Below, one piece after another: positions 1 to 13,110 of a stretch of 64,000 nt of DNA. Positions within the stretch are counted from its first letter, which is position 1. Every line of letters starts with the position of its first letter. The notes under the pieces are model-generated. The model did no database searches, was not told the origin of the DNA, and worked only from the letters and a program-made list of their open reading frames with translations. Position numbers and translations under genes: made by a program. The stretch is from NCBI RefSeq assembly GCF_013001025.1, contig NZ_CP053021.1, positions 4,781,001-4,845,000 on the forward strand, written 5' to 3'. Source of the DNA: Sphingobium yanoikuyae. GTDB lineage: Bacteria; Pseudomonadota; Alphaproteobacteria; Sphingomonadales; Sphingomonadaceae.

Positions 1-1703
1 TTGGTGAGGTTGAGGCCGCCCGACTTGTTGCCGCGCGAATAGGTGGCATAGACCAGCACGTCGGGCGTCACCTTGTAGGACAGGGTGGCCAGACCCGAGA
101 GGCTGTTGTCGGTGAAGCCGGTCGAGTAGCTGGTGACGGGGCTGAGGCTGTTGCGCAGCGCGATCGCGGCGGTGCGCTGGGCCGCGGTCAGGCTGGAGAG
201 ATCATTCCCCTCCGCCCACCACTGGCTGTAGCTGCCTTGCTTCTTCTCGTGCGTGTAGCGCAGGCCGAGCGTTAGCGAGAGGCTGTCGGGGATGATGGCG
301 TAGCTGGCCTGGCCGAACAGCGCGGCGCTCTTGGTTTCCGGATTGGAGCTGGAGCGGGCGACGAAGCCGTTGACCGCCGCATTGCTGACCACCGGATCGG
401 CATTGGGGAAGAGCCAGAGCGGGGCGTCCGGGCCATAGCCGGCGGCGCCCGACCCGTTGATGATCTGCCAGAAATAATAGGCGCCCAGCACATAGGAGAG
501 GCGGGTGTCGCCATTGGAGGCGACGCGAAATTCCTGGCTGAACTGGCGCTGGTTATTTTCCTGATGGTTGAGCGTGTTGACCGAGAGCGAGGTGGCATCG
601 CTGTCGTTGCGCGGATACCAGTTCCAGGCGCGATAGGCGGTGATGGAGCTGAGCGTGACCGGGCCGACATCCCAGTCGGCCTTGCCCGAAATGCCCCACT
701 GATTCATGTTCGCCTGGAACTGGCCATCGACATCGACCTTGCGGGCGAAGGGATCGGTGGCGAGCGGCGTGTAGCCGGCGCGGGCGGCGCGGATCGCGAA
801 ATTGTTCGCGATCGTGTTGCCGTCATCATAGGTGGTGAAGACGGTGCTGGGCAGGCGGACGCAGCAATTGAGCGTCTGCTTGGCATAGTCGCCGATCAGG
901 CGCAGGCTGAAGCCCTCACCCTGGGTCAGCAGCAGCTGGCCGCGCGCGGTGAAATTGTCGTAATCATGGACTTTCTTGCCGTTATAGACATTGGTCAGGA
1001 AGCCGTCGCGATGGGTGTCGGCAATGCTGACGCGCACCGCCGCCCAGTCGGTGAGGCCTCCGGTGACCGAGCCGCGCACCTGATGGAAACCATAGTCGCC
1101 CAGCGTCGCTTCCACCTGGCCGCCGAAATCGAAGCTCGGCTGGCGGGTGGTGATGTTGATGGCGCCGGCGGTGGTGTTCTTGCCGAACAGCGTGCCCTGC
1201 GGCCCGCGCAGCACCTCGATCCGTTCAAGGTCGACCAGGTCGAACTGGCTGGCGCCGACGCGGCCATAATAGACATCGTCGATATAGACGCCGACGCCAT
1301 TTTCGAGGCCGTCATTGGTCAGCGCGACGTTGGAGCCGAGGCCGCGAATGTTGATGTTGGTGTTGCGCGGGTTGAAGCTGAACAGCTGGAGGCTGGGCGC
1401 GACCTGCTGCACGGCGGCGAGCGTATAGTCGCCGCGCTGTTCGACCAGATCGCCGCCGACGACCGAGAGGGCGACCGGCACGTCCTGCGCCTTTTCGGCG
1501 CGGCGGCGCGCGGTGACCAGGATGGGGGCGCCATAATCGCCTTCATCGACGGCCGCTTCGGGCGCGGGCGCAGGCGCCGCAGTGGCGGGTTCGTCGGCAG
1601 CATGAGCGGCGCTCGGCAACAGGCCGATGGCGACGCCGGCGAGCAGCAGGCGACGGACGGACTGGCCGTGCCGGGGTCGGCTGGGCGCGAGGACTTGGGA
1701 CAT
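1..1703 (-). CDS. TonB-dependent receptor, N-terminal part (3' end beyond window)
   Basis: Outer-membrane receptor that would import a large substrate with energy from TonB-ExbBD; the substrate cannot be told from sequence. About 567 codons are visible and the C-terminal barrel lies off the left edge. The protein starts MSQVLAPSRPRHGQ, has a basic stretch and hydrophobic core (LLLAGVAIGLLPSAAHA) as signal peptide, then a Pro/Ala-rich linker and a TonB-box-like ILVTARRR. The plug domain follows, with the family signatures NINIRGLGSN, YIDDVYYGR and LRGPQGTLFGKNTTAGAINI, and then beta-barrel strands. The ATG at 1703 has GGGAG about 12 bases upstream. A 52-codon reading frame ends 9 bases before it. 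The family call is secure; the substrate class is not. Confidence 0.95.
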   Translation of the reverse strand, partial: MSQVLAPSRPRHGQSVRRLLLAGVAIGLLPSAAHAADEPATAAPAPAPEAAVDEGDYGAPILVTARRRAEKAQDVPVALSVVGGDLVEQRGDYTLAAVQQVAPSLQLFSFNPRNTNINIRGLGSNVALTNDGLENGVGVYIDDVYYGRVGASQFDLVDLERIEVLRGPQGTLFGKNTTAGAINITTRQPSFDFGGQVEATLGDYGFHQVRGSVTGGLTDWAAVRVSIADTHRDGFLTNVYNGKKVHDYDNFTARGQLLLTQGEGFSLRLIGDYAKQTLNCCVRLPSTVFTTYDDGNTIANNFAIRAARAGYTPLATDPFARKVDVDGQFQANMNQWGISGKADWDVGPVTLSSITAYRAWNWYPRNDSDATSLSVNTLNHQENNQRQFSQEFRVASNGDTRLSYVLGAYYFWQIINGSGAAGYGPDAPLWLFPNADPVVSNAAVNGFVARSSSNPETKSAALFGQASYAIIPDSLSLTLGLRYTHEKKQGSYSQWWAEGNDLSSLTAAQRTAAIALRNSLSPVTSYSTGFTDNSLSGLATLSYKVTPDVLVYATYSRGNKSGGLNLT

Positions 1704-1711
1704 GAAAAGGC

Positions 1712-1870
1712 TTACTCCCTGAATTTCTTGTCTGTTCTGCTTGTGGGCTGCGGACGCAGGGCATCGTCGCGCACGGCATTCAGGCCGTAGAGCGCGGCGG
1801 CCGCCTGGAGCAGCGACACGGAATAGGCTGGGTGCGGCGACGCGCGTCGGCCGCGAGCTTCCACGGGCAT
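1712..1870 (-). CDS. Possible 52-residue leader peptide upstream of the TonB receptor
   Basis: This short frame starts MPVEARGRRASPHPAYS and ends TSRTDKKFRE. It has an unusually strong ribosome binding site (GGGGGGAT ending 2 bases before the ATG) and stops 9 bases before the receptor start, so its stop codon overlaps the receptor's translation-initiation region. The middle (LLQAAAALYGLNAV) is mildly hydrophobic. No family is recognised. It could be a translated leader that couples translation to the receptor, or chance. No cysteine, and no run of one amino acid that would suggest classical attenuation, is present. Confidence 0.4.
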   Translation of the reverse strand: MPVEARGRRASPHPAYSVSLLQAAAALYGLNAVRDDALRPQPTSRTDKKFRE

Positions 1871-2158
1871 GCGATCCCCCCTTTCCCGCACGACGCATCG
1901 GCGGAGGACGGGCGGATGGAGGCGCGCTGAGAAGCAGCGCGCTGCGTGGCGGGCGTCAGGCCCTAGATTTCAGATGGATGGCACATCGTTTCATTCCCCA
2001 TTCTGTTGGGGGGAACACGAAGCTGGCGTCGTCGCCCGAGCATCGTGCGCTTTAGCTGTTGGTGACGCGGAGCAAGCTGCATCCCGATCAAAAGCCGCGG
2101 GTCCGATGCCGATGTCGTCATCCGGGCGGGGACCAGTCCGCTCCGTTTCAGGCAATCT
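1871..2158 (-). other. Long untranslated leader/promoter region of the TonB receptor
   Basis: This 288-base gap lies between fdhD and the receptor unit. It holds a short perfect hairpin (TTCCCC...GGGGAA, about 1994-2012) and a repeated AGCGCGC pair near 1929-1945. No known riboswitch class (cobalamin, TPP, SAM) could be matched by eye. No convincing -35/-10 pair was found. Confidence 0.3.
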
Positions 2159-3010
2159 CTACTTATAAGATAGAGTGTCTGGCTCAACCAAGTTTTGCTT
2201 GGCCGTGCCCAAATTGCGCTGTGCCGGTCCATCCGCCCGTTCGAGCATGGCGTCGCGCCGGGCGAGGGTGATGAGGCGCAGGCCCGATTCGGCGGCGCGA
2301 TCGAGTGCGAGGCTGGTGGGGGCGGAGAGGGTGACGAGCAGCGGGCAGGCGGCGAGCGCGGCCTTTTCCACCAGTTCATAGGAGCAGCGCGAGGAGAGGA
2401 GGGCGAAACCGCCATCCCAGCCAAGGCCGGCGCGGGCCATGGCGCCGATCAGCTTGTCGAAGGCGTTGTGGCGGCCGACATCCTCGCGCGCGAAGCGCAG
2501 CGTGCCGTCGGGCGCGGCGAGGGCGGCGGCATGGAGCGCGCCGGTGCGCTGATTGCCCGGCTGGCGCGCGTCGAGCGCATCGAGGGCGCGGAACAGGGCA
2601 TCGTCGCTGGCCTGGGTGACGGCGGTGACGCGCGGCAGCGGGCGCAGCGCCTGTTCCAGATTCTCTATGCCGCACAGGCCACAGGAGGATTCGGCGACGC
2701 GGTGGCGGACGCGGGCGAGGATGCGGTCATGCCGATCGGCGATCAGGCGGATGCGCAGCAACAGGCCCTGGGGCGCTTCATGGATGTCGATGTCGATGAT
2801 GTCGGCGGCTGTATCGATCAGCCGTTCGGACAAGGCGAAGCCGGTGGCGAGATCGTCGAGATCGGCCGGGGTCGCCATCAGCACGGCATAGCCGATGCCA
2901 TTATATTCGAGCGCGATCGGGCATTCGACCGCGACCGCGCGGGTGACGGGCGCGCGGCCGCCGTCCGGGGTGATCCGGGTGAAGCGGACGGGCCGGTCGG
3001 CGTCGCTCAT
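2159..3010 (-). CDS. fdhD: Formate dehydrogenase accessory sulfurtransferase FdhD
   Basis: FdhD passes sulfur from a cysteine desulfurase to the bis-MGD molybdenum cofactor, which formate dehydrogenases need for activity. The 283-residue product has the family length and the catalytic-loop signature CGLCG in SSCGLCGIENLEQ, plus the conserved FAREDVGRHNAFDKLIG and a C-terminal LVTLSAPTSLALDRA segment. It overlaps the end of the upstream oxidoreductase gene by 4 bases (ATGA), so the two are almost certainly co-transcribed and translationally coupled. This suits a chaperone made together with its client. Confidence 0.95.
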   Translation of the reverse strand: MSDADRPVRFTRITPDGGRAPVTRAVAVECPIALEYNGIGYAVLMATPADLDDLATGFALSERLIDTAADIIDIDIHEAPQGLLLRIRLIADRHDRILARVRHRVAESSCGLCGIENLEQALRPLPRVTAVTQASDDALFRALDALDARQPGNQRTGALHAAALAAPDGTLRFAREDVGRHNAFDKLIGAMARAGLGWDGGFALLSSRCSYELVEKAALAACPLLVTLSAPTSLALDRAAESGLRLITLARRDAMLERADGPAQRNLGTAKQNLVEPDTLSYK

Positions 3011-5274
3011 CGGGCGGCGCGCACCGTGACGGGAATCGACTTGTAGGCGGGGGTGCCGCTGGCCGGATCATAATCGTCGAGCGGGACGAGATTGTTCGCC
3101 TCGGGATAATAAGCGGCGAGCGATCCGCGCGCGATGGCGTGCATGACGATGGTGAAGCCGCGCAATTCGCGCCCGGCCGGCGTGGTCACATCGACCCTGT
3201 CGCCATGGGCCAGGCCCATCTCCGCCAGATCGATCTCGTTCGCGAAGATTATGTCGCGCCGGCCATGGATGCCGCGATAGCGATCATCATAGCTGTAGAT
3301 GGTCGTATTATACTGATCATGGCTGCGAATGGTGGTGAGCAGCAGCGGCAGCGCGCCCTCGTCCGGGGCGACCGGGTGGGTGATGAACTGCGCCTTGCCG
3401 CTGGGCGTGTTCCAGATCCGGTCGCTGGGGCCGATGGTCAGGCGGAAGCCGCCGGGCTCGCGCACCCGGATGTTGAAGTCGCGGAAATCGGGATAGACCG
3501 CCTCGATCCCGTCGCGGATGCGGTCATAATCGGCGATCATGCCGTCCCAGTCGGTGCGGCTGGCGGGCATGGCGGCCCTGGCCAGGCCCGCAACGATCGC
3601 CGGTTCGGAGCGGACATGGGGCGAGGGGGGCTTCAGCTTGCCGCGCGAGGCGTGGACCATCGACATGCTGTCCTCCACCGTCACCCATTGCGGGCCGGCG
3701 GCCTGCAGATCCAGTTCGGTACGGCCAAGGCAGGGCAGGACCAGTGTCTCGCGCGCGGTCAGCAGGCAGGTGCGGTTGAACTTGGTGAGGATGTTGACCG
3801 ACAGGTCGAGCCGGCGCACGGCGGCGAAACAGGCGTCGGGATCGGGCATGGCGACGGCGAGATTGCCGCCAAGCGAAATCAGCGCTTTCGAGTCCCCGGC
3901 GTGCATGGCGGCCAGTGCCTCGACCGCATTATGGCCATGCTTGCGCGGCGACTGGATGGAAAAGGCGGTGTCGAGCCGTTGCAGCATCGCCTCGGTCGGC
4001 AGTTCGGTGATGCCGACGGTGCGATCGCCCTGCACATTGCTATGGCCGCGCAACGGGCAGATGCCGGCACCCGGCTTGCCGAAATTGCCGCGCAGCAGCA
4101 GCAGGTTGGCCAACGCCTGCACATTTTGCGTGCCGTGGCGATGCTGGGTGATGCCCATGCCATAGCAGATGATGACCCGGTCGGCCCTGGCATAGACATG
4201 GGTCATGCTCTCGATCGCTTCGCGGGTGAGGCCGGACAGGCGCTCGATCCATGGCCATTGGGTGGCCTCGATATCGGCGCGCAGGGCGTCGAGGCCCTCG
4301 GTATGCTGGGCGATGAATTCGTGGTCGAGCGTGCCGGGCTGCTGCGCCTCGATCGCCAGCAGCGCCTTCATCATCCCCTTGAGCATCGCCATGTCGCCGC
4401 CGATCCGCACCTGATGATAGGCAGACGCGAGCGGGGTGGCGCCGGGCGAGAGCATTTCGGTGGGATGCTGGGGCGACTTGAAGCGTTCCAGCCCGCGTTC
4501 GCGCATCGGGTTGGCGACGATGATCGGCACGCCGCGCTTGGAGGCGGCGGCGAGCGTGCTCAGCATGCGGGGATGGTTGGTGCCCGGATTATGGCCGATG
4601 CAGAAGATTGCGTCGGCATGGTCGAAATCCTCCAGCGTCACCGTGCCCTTGCCGATGCCGATCGACTTGGGGAGGCCGGTGCTGGTCGCCTCGTGACACA
4701 TGTTCGAGCAGTCGGGGAAATTGTTGGTGCCGAACTCGCGGGCGAACAGCTGGTAGAGAAAGGCGGATTCGTTCGACGCGCGGCCCGAGCAGTAGAATTC
4801 GGCCTGGTCGGCATGGTCGAGCGCCTGGAGCGCGGCGCCGGCGCGGGCAAAGGCTTCGTCCCAGCTGATCGGCACGAAATGGTCGGTCGCGGCATCATAG
4901 CGCAGCGGCTCGGTCAGGCGGCCGGCATCTTCGAGCTTGTGGTCGGTCCAGTTCCACAATTCGCTGACGCTGTGGCGGGCGAAGAAATCGGGATCGACGC
5001 GCTTGACCGTCGCTTCCCAGGTGACCGCCTTGGCGCCATTCTCGCAGAACTCGAACGAAGAAGTGTGCTTGGGATCGGGCCAGGCGCAGCCGGGACAGTC
5101 GAAGCCATCGGGCTGGTTCATCTGGAGCAGGGCGCGGGTGTCGGGACTGGCGCGCATCTGTTCCGCGACCGTCCTGGCGACCGCACGCAGGGCGCCCCAG
5201 CCGCCGGCCGGGCCGTCATAATTGGAGACGCCCTCCACCGTGTCGGGGATCAGGTCTTCGGCGGATTTGTCCAT
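3007..5274 (-). CDS. FdhF/YdeP-family molybdopterin oxidoreductase
   Basis: Large bis-MGD molybdoenzyme subunit related to formate dehydrogenase H and YdeP. I place the start at MDKSAEDLIPD (5274), because the upstream 22 codons to 5340 have no family character and no clear binding site; this gives 755 residues. The N-terminal FDCPGCAWPDP cysteine motif is typical of the YdeP branch. FCSGRASNESAFLYQLFAREFGTNN, then GHNPGTNHPRM and GNFGKPGAGICPLRGHSNVQGDRT, are cofactor-binding signatures, and the C-terminal molydopterin-dinucleotide domain contains RSHDQYNTTIY. fdhD follows with a 4-base overlap. The physiological substrate of this branch is uncertain: formate oxidation is plausible but not proven. 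No selenocysteine context is evident. Confidence 0.92.
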   Translation of the reverse strand: MDKSAEDLIPDTVEGVSNYDGPAGGWGALRAVARTVAEQMRASPDTRALLQMNQPDGFDCPGCAWPDPKHTSSFEFCENGAKAVTWEATVKRVDPDFFARHSVSELWNWTDHKLEDAGRLTEPLRYDAATDHFVPISWDEAFARAGAALQALDHADQAEFYCSGRASNESAFLYQLFAREFGTNNFPDCSNMCHEATSTGLPKSIGIGKGTVTLEDFDHADAIFCIGHNPGTNHPRMLSTLAAASKRGVPIIVANPMRERGLERFKSPQHPTEMLSPGATPLASAYHQVRIGGDMAMLKGMMKALLAIEAQQPGTLDHEFIAQHTEGLDALRADIEATQWPWIERLSGLTREAIESMTHVYARADRVIICYGMGITQHRHGTQNVQALANLLLLRGNFGKPGAGICPLRGHSNVQGDRTVGITELPTEAMLQRLDTAFSIQSPRKHGHNAVEALAAMHAGDSKALISLGGNLAVAMPDPDACFAAVRRLDLSVNILTKFNRTCLLTARETLVLPCLGRTELDLQAAGPQWVTVEDSMSMVHASRGKLKPPSPHVRSEPAIVAGLARAAMPASRTDWDGMIADYDRIRDGIEAVYPDFRDFNIRVREPGGFRLTIGPSDRIWNTPSGKAQFITHPVAPDEGALPLLLTTIRSHDQYNTTIYSYDDRYRGIHGRRDIIFANEIDLAEMGLAHGDRVDVTTPAGRELRGFTIVMHAIARGSLAAYYPEANNLVPLDDYDPASGTPAYKSIPVTVRAAR

Positions 5275-5410
5275 GGTCGTCTGTCCCACATCATCGCGGT
5301 GCCCCGCGTGGGATATAGGAAAATTCGGCTGGAGAACCAAGGCCGGGCAGGCAGGATGGGGCGTGCCCGCAGGGGGCTGTCATCATCATCTGCAGCTATC
5401 GGGAAAGTGA

Positions 5411-5497
5411 TGGTGCGGTCGAGAAGACTCGAACTTCCACGGCCTTTCGGCCACAACGACCTCAACGTTGCGCGTCTACCAATTCCGCCACGACCGC
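5411..5497 (-). tRNA. tRNA-Leu (anticodon GAG)
   Basis: Read on the minus strand the molecule begins GCGGTCG and ends CGACCGC followed by A and an encoded CCA, so the 7-bp acceptor stem pairs perfectly. The anticodon arm is CAACG-TTGAGGT-CGTTG, giving anticodon GAG. A long variable arm (TGGCCGAAAGGCCGT) marks a class II tRNA, and the T loop is TTCGAGT. It stands alone between the fdhF-like gene and a divergent small membrane protein gene. Confidence 0.97.
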
Positions 5498-5637
5498 ACA
5501 TCAACAGGGAAACCGGCGGGGCCGGTGCCTTGGTAGGAGGCGGCCCTTAGCAAAGGCTTTTGGGTCATGCAACCAGTGATCGGCATCAACGTTATCTTTG
5601 TTTGGCAGAAAGTCGGTTGCGAAAGGGGGCTGGCCCC

Positions 5638-6153
5638 ATGTCGTTGCATTTCTGGGTGGGGTCGGGCGGCGCGTTGGTGGTCGCCGCGGTGATGGGGCTG
5701 GGCCTGGGCGCCTATGTCACCAGCCCGCAAAAGCCGGTGCGGCTTGCGCTGGAGGCGGAACTGGATAACGGCGACATGGCGACGGTGCCGAATTTGCCGG
5801 AGGCCGAGCGCGGACCGGCGTTCGTGACCTGCACCGGATGCGGGCCGACGCTGGAGGAACGGCGGATGAAAGCCGACATGGCGGGGCTGGATGCCGATGG
5901 CATGATCGGCGAATCGCGCGATCCGGCGGTGCGCGACTATCTGGCGCAGGAGGAACAGCCGGTTGAATCGGCGGCGCTGGGCTATCCGCCGCTGCCGCAG
6001 CCGACGGTGCGGGTCGATCGCCTGCCGCCGCGGATCGAGCGATTCGCGGCGGGCGAGGCGGAACCGGGGCCGGCGCTGAGGCCGGTCGCGGCGACGACGG
6101 CGCCGCCCCCGCCGGTCCCCGCAGAACCGGCAGAGGCGGGCTTGCCGCAGTAA
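5638..6153 (+). CDS. Hypothetical membrane-anchored protein with a CxxC motif
   Basis: No family recognised. The start MSLHFWVGSGGALVV is chosen because AAGGGGG lies about 10 bases upstream; an in-frame ATG at 5560 has no such site. The 171-residue product has one N-terminal hydrophobic helix (GALVVAAVMGLGLGAYV), then a soluble part with TCTGCGPTLEERRMKADM, in which the CTGC pair could form a disulfide or bind metal. The tail is rich in proline and alanine. It probably faces the periplasm, anchored by the helix. It ends directly against the convergent gltB stop, with no gap for a terminator. Confidence 0.75.
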   Translation: MSLHFWVGSGGALVVAAVMGLGLGAYVTSPQKPVRLALEAELDNGDMATVPNLPEAERGPAFVTCTGCGPTLEERRMKADMAGLDADGMIGESRDPAVRDYLAQEEQPVESAALGYPPLPQPTVRVDRLPPRIERFAAGEAEPGPALRPVAATTAPPPPVPAEPAEAGLPQ

Positions 6154-10689
<4,536 letters not shown>

Positions 10690-10774
10690 GATGACTTACC
10701 CTTGCATCTGGCCGTCCCTTTCTTGGGGCACGGCCGCCTTCATTCTGTTGGTGCCGGCGTGCCGGCGTCGATCG

Positions 10775-11494
10775 TCAGTTTGCCTTTTGCGTGTCCGCCC
10801 CGAGCAATGCGGTGAGGCGGTCGCGTTCGGCCTTGGTCAGGTCTTTATAGGTGCGCGGCTTGGGCAGCTTGGCGAGTTCGGCCTGAGAGGATTGCATGAT
10901 CTCCGGCATGGCCTTCATCATGTCGGGCATGATCTTCTGCATGCGGCCGATATAATGGGGGTCGGTTGCCAGCTGCATGAAGCCCTCGCCGAACTTGGCG
11001 CCGGTCGGCGTCTTCAGGAAGGCGGCGATCTGATCCAGCTCGGTCGCATTGTAGCGATAGGCAAATGCCTCCGCCATGCCGGCGCGCATGTCCGGTTCGT
11101 AACGGCCCATGAAGCGACCCATGGCCGGCATCATGGTGTTGACGATCACGTCCATCCGCTTGCGGAAATTGGGATCGAGGATCGCCATCATTTCCTCCAT
11201 CGTGCCTTCGCCCAGACCTTCGGCCCGTTCGGGGTCGATGCCGCCGACCTTCAGGAACTCGCGGATGGGCATCTTGGTCATGCTGTCCATCATCGGGCCC
11301 ATCATCTTCTGCATCATCGGGCCCATCATCTTTTCCATCGTGCCGTCGGGCAGGATGAGGGCCGCGATCGGCTGCGCCTTGGCGAGCAGCGCCGGATCGA
11401 CCGGCTGCTCGGCGGCTACAGGCGCCGCCGGCGTCTGCGCCTGCACGGCGACCGGGGCCGCCAGCAGAAACAGGGACAGGAAGGCGAGGCGCAT
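10775..11494 (-). CDS. DUF2059 domain-containing secreted protein
   Basis: The product has an N-terminal signal peptide (MRLAFLSLFLLAAPVAVQAQ) and is probably periplasmic. The middle is methionine-rich, with repeats around MEKMMGPMMQKMMGPMMDSM, and the C-terminal half (ELDQIAAFLKTPTGAKFGEGF) is the DUF2059 pattern. Its function is unknown. The start may be GTG at 11497 or the ATG at 11494. With the ATG, the start overlaps the gltD stop as TGATG, so translation is coupled to gltD. It sits between gltD and gltB, so the three genes probably form one transcript, although a link to glutamate synthesis is not shown by the sequence. Confidence 0.85.
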   Translation of the reverse strand: MRLAFLSLFLLAAPVAVQAQTPAAPVAAEQPVDPALLAKAQPIAALILPDGTMEKMMGPMMQKMMGPMMDSMTKMPIREFLKVGGIDPERAEGLGEGTMEEMMAILDPNFRKRMDVIVNTMMPAMGRFMGRYEPDMRAGMAEAFAYRYNATELDQIAAFLKTPTGAKFGEGFMQLATDPHYIGRMQKIMPDMMKAMPEIMQSSQAELAKLPKPRTYKDLTKAERDRLTALLGADTQKAN

Positions 11495-12945
11495 CACGCG
11501 GCAACCTTCTCGCTGGCAGCGGCGACGGCCTTGGCCTTGAGATATTTGTGCATATGGTCGGTCACGTCGCGGCCATCGCGGATGGCCCAGACCACCAGCG
11601 ATGCGCCGCGCACGATGTCGCCGGCGGCGAAGACGCCGTCCATGCTGGTCATCATCGTCTTGTGATCGACGCGCAGCGTGCCCCAGCGGGTGACCGACAG
11701 GTCGTCGGCGCCGAACAGGCGAGGCAGGTCTTCCGGGTCATAGCCCAACGCCTTGATGACCAGATCGGCTTCCAGCGTATGCTCGCTGCCCGGATCGGGC
11801 TCGGGCGCGCGGCGGCCCGACGCGTCGGGCGAACCCAGGCGCATCTTGGTGACCTTGACGCCGGTGACATGCTCCGTACCCTCGAAGGCGATCGGGGCGG
11901 TCAGCCAGACGAACTCGACGCCTTCCTCCTCGGCATTGGCGACTTCGCGCTGCGAGCCGGGCATATTGTCGCGGTCGCGGCGATAGAGGCACTTTACCGA
12001 CTTGGCACCCTGGCGGATGGCGGTGCGGACGCAGTCCATCGCGGTGTCGCCGCCGCCGATCACGACGACATTCTTGCCGGTGGCGAGCAGGGTGCCATCC
12101 TCATGGCCGGGTACGGCATCGCCGAAGCCCGCCTTGTTGGAGGCGGTGAGATAGTCGAGCGCCTTGACCACGCCCGGTGCGCCGACGCCCGGCGCCTTGA
12201 TGTCGCGGGCCTTGTAGACGCCGGTGGCGATCAGGATCGCGTCATGCTTGGCACGCAGCTGTTCCATGCTGGCGTCGCGGCCGACTTCGAACCCTTCGTG
12301 GAAGATGATGCCGCCATCCTTGAGGCGCTGGACGCGGCGCATGACGACATCCTTTTCCAGCTTGAAGCCGGGGATGCCATAGGTCAGCAGGCCGCCGGCG
12401 CGGTCGTGCCGGTCATAGACATGCACTTCATAGCCCGCGACGCGCAGATATTCGGCGGTGGTGAGACCGGCTGGGCCGGCGCCGATGACGCCGACCGACT
12501 GGCCGCGCGCGGCGCCGGGGACGAGCGGTTCGACCCAGCCTTCCTTCCAGGCGGTGTCGGTGATGAACTTTTCCACCGAGCCGATGGTGACCGATCCGTG
12601 GCCGGAAAATTCGATCACGCAATTGCCCTCGCACAGACGGTCCTGCGGGCAGATGCGGCCGCAGATTTCCGGCATGGTGCTGGTCAGGTTCGACAGTTCA
12701 TAGGCTTCGCGCAGGCGCCCTTCGGCGGTCAGGCGCAGCCAGTCGGGGATATGATTGTGCAGCGGGCAATGGGTCGAGCAATAGGGCACGCCGCATTGCG
12801 AGCAGCGCGACGCCTGTTCCTCGGCCTTGTCCAGAATGAAGGACTTGCTGATTTCCAGAAAGTCCTCGGCGCGCGCATCAGCGCCGCGCTTTTCCGGATA
12901 GGCCTGTTCCTTGCCCACGAACTTCAGCATCGGATTTTCAGCCAT
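11494..12945 (-). CDS. gltD: Glutamate synthase small subunit
   Basis: FAD- and Fe-S-containing subunit that passes electrons from NADPH to GltB. I start it at MAENPMLKFVG (12945), which has AGGGA about 8 bases upstream; the in-frame ATG at 12960 has none. The 483-residue product carries the N-terminal cysteine motifs CSQCGVPYCSTHCP and CGRICPQDRLCEGNC, then the FAD-binding GAGPAGL, the NAD(P)H-binding GGGDTAMDCVRTA and a C-terminal FAD segment GVFAAGDIVRGASLVVWAI. The DUF2059 gene and gltB follow downstream. Confidence 0.97.
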   Translation of the reverse strand: MAENPMLKFVGKEQAYPEKRGADARAEDFLEISKSFILDKAEEQASRCSQCGVPYCSTHCPLHNHIPDWLRLTAEGRLREAYELSNLTSTMPEICGRICPQDRLCEGNCVIEFSGHGSVTIGSVEKFITDTAWKEGWVEPLVPGAARGQSVGVIGAGPAGLTTAEYLRVAGYEVHVYDRHDRAGGLLTYGIPGFKLEKDVVMRRVQRLKDGGIIFHEGFEVGRDASMEQLRAKHDAILIATGVYKARDIKAPGVGAPGVVKALDYLTASNKAGFGDAVPGHEDGTLLATGKNVVVIGGGDTAMDCVRTAIRQGAKSVKCLYRRDRDNMPGSQREVANAEEEGVEFVWLTAPIAFEGTEHVTGVKVTKMRLGSPDASGRRAPEPDPGSEHTLEADLVIKALGYDPEDLPRLFGADDLSVTRWGTLRVDHKTMMTSMDGVFAAGDIVRGASLVVWAIRDGRDVTDHMHKYLKAKAVAAASEKVAA

Positions 12946-13110
12946 GGCATTTCCCTGCAACGATTGTTTGCAGTGCGCATAGCAGGAAAACCCGCGGAGT
13001 CACGCGGATTCTGGTATTTAAGACAGCTAAGCTGACCTATTATCTGGCGGTTTGAGAAAAGACTGTCGCGGCGCTGTAATTATCTTTCAAATATTAGGTC
13101 CGTATCGGAC
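12946..13110 (-). promoter_or_regulatory. Upstream region of the gltD-DUF2059-gltB unit
   Basis: This 165-base, comparatively AT-rich gap between uppP and gltD must contain the promoter of the glutamate synthase unit. A short hairpin GTCCGATACGGAC right after the uppP stop could end uppP transcription. I could not pick one convincing -35/-10 pair or a sigma54 site. Confidence 0.4.

Noticed and set aside
1871..2158. Riboswitch in the TonB receptor leader
   Set aside because: Looked for cobalamin, TPP and SAM class signatures and found none; only a small hairpin is visible.
3139..5550. 803-codon plus-strand open frame
   Set aside because: It is antisense to the fdhF-like gene and arises from the high G+C third positions; the minus-strand product has full family signatures.
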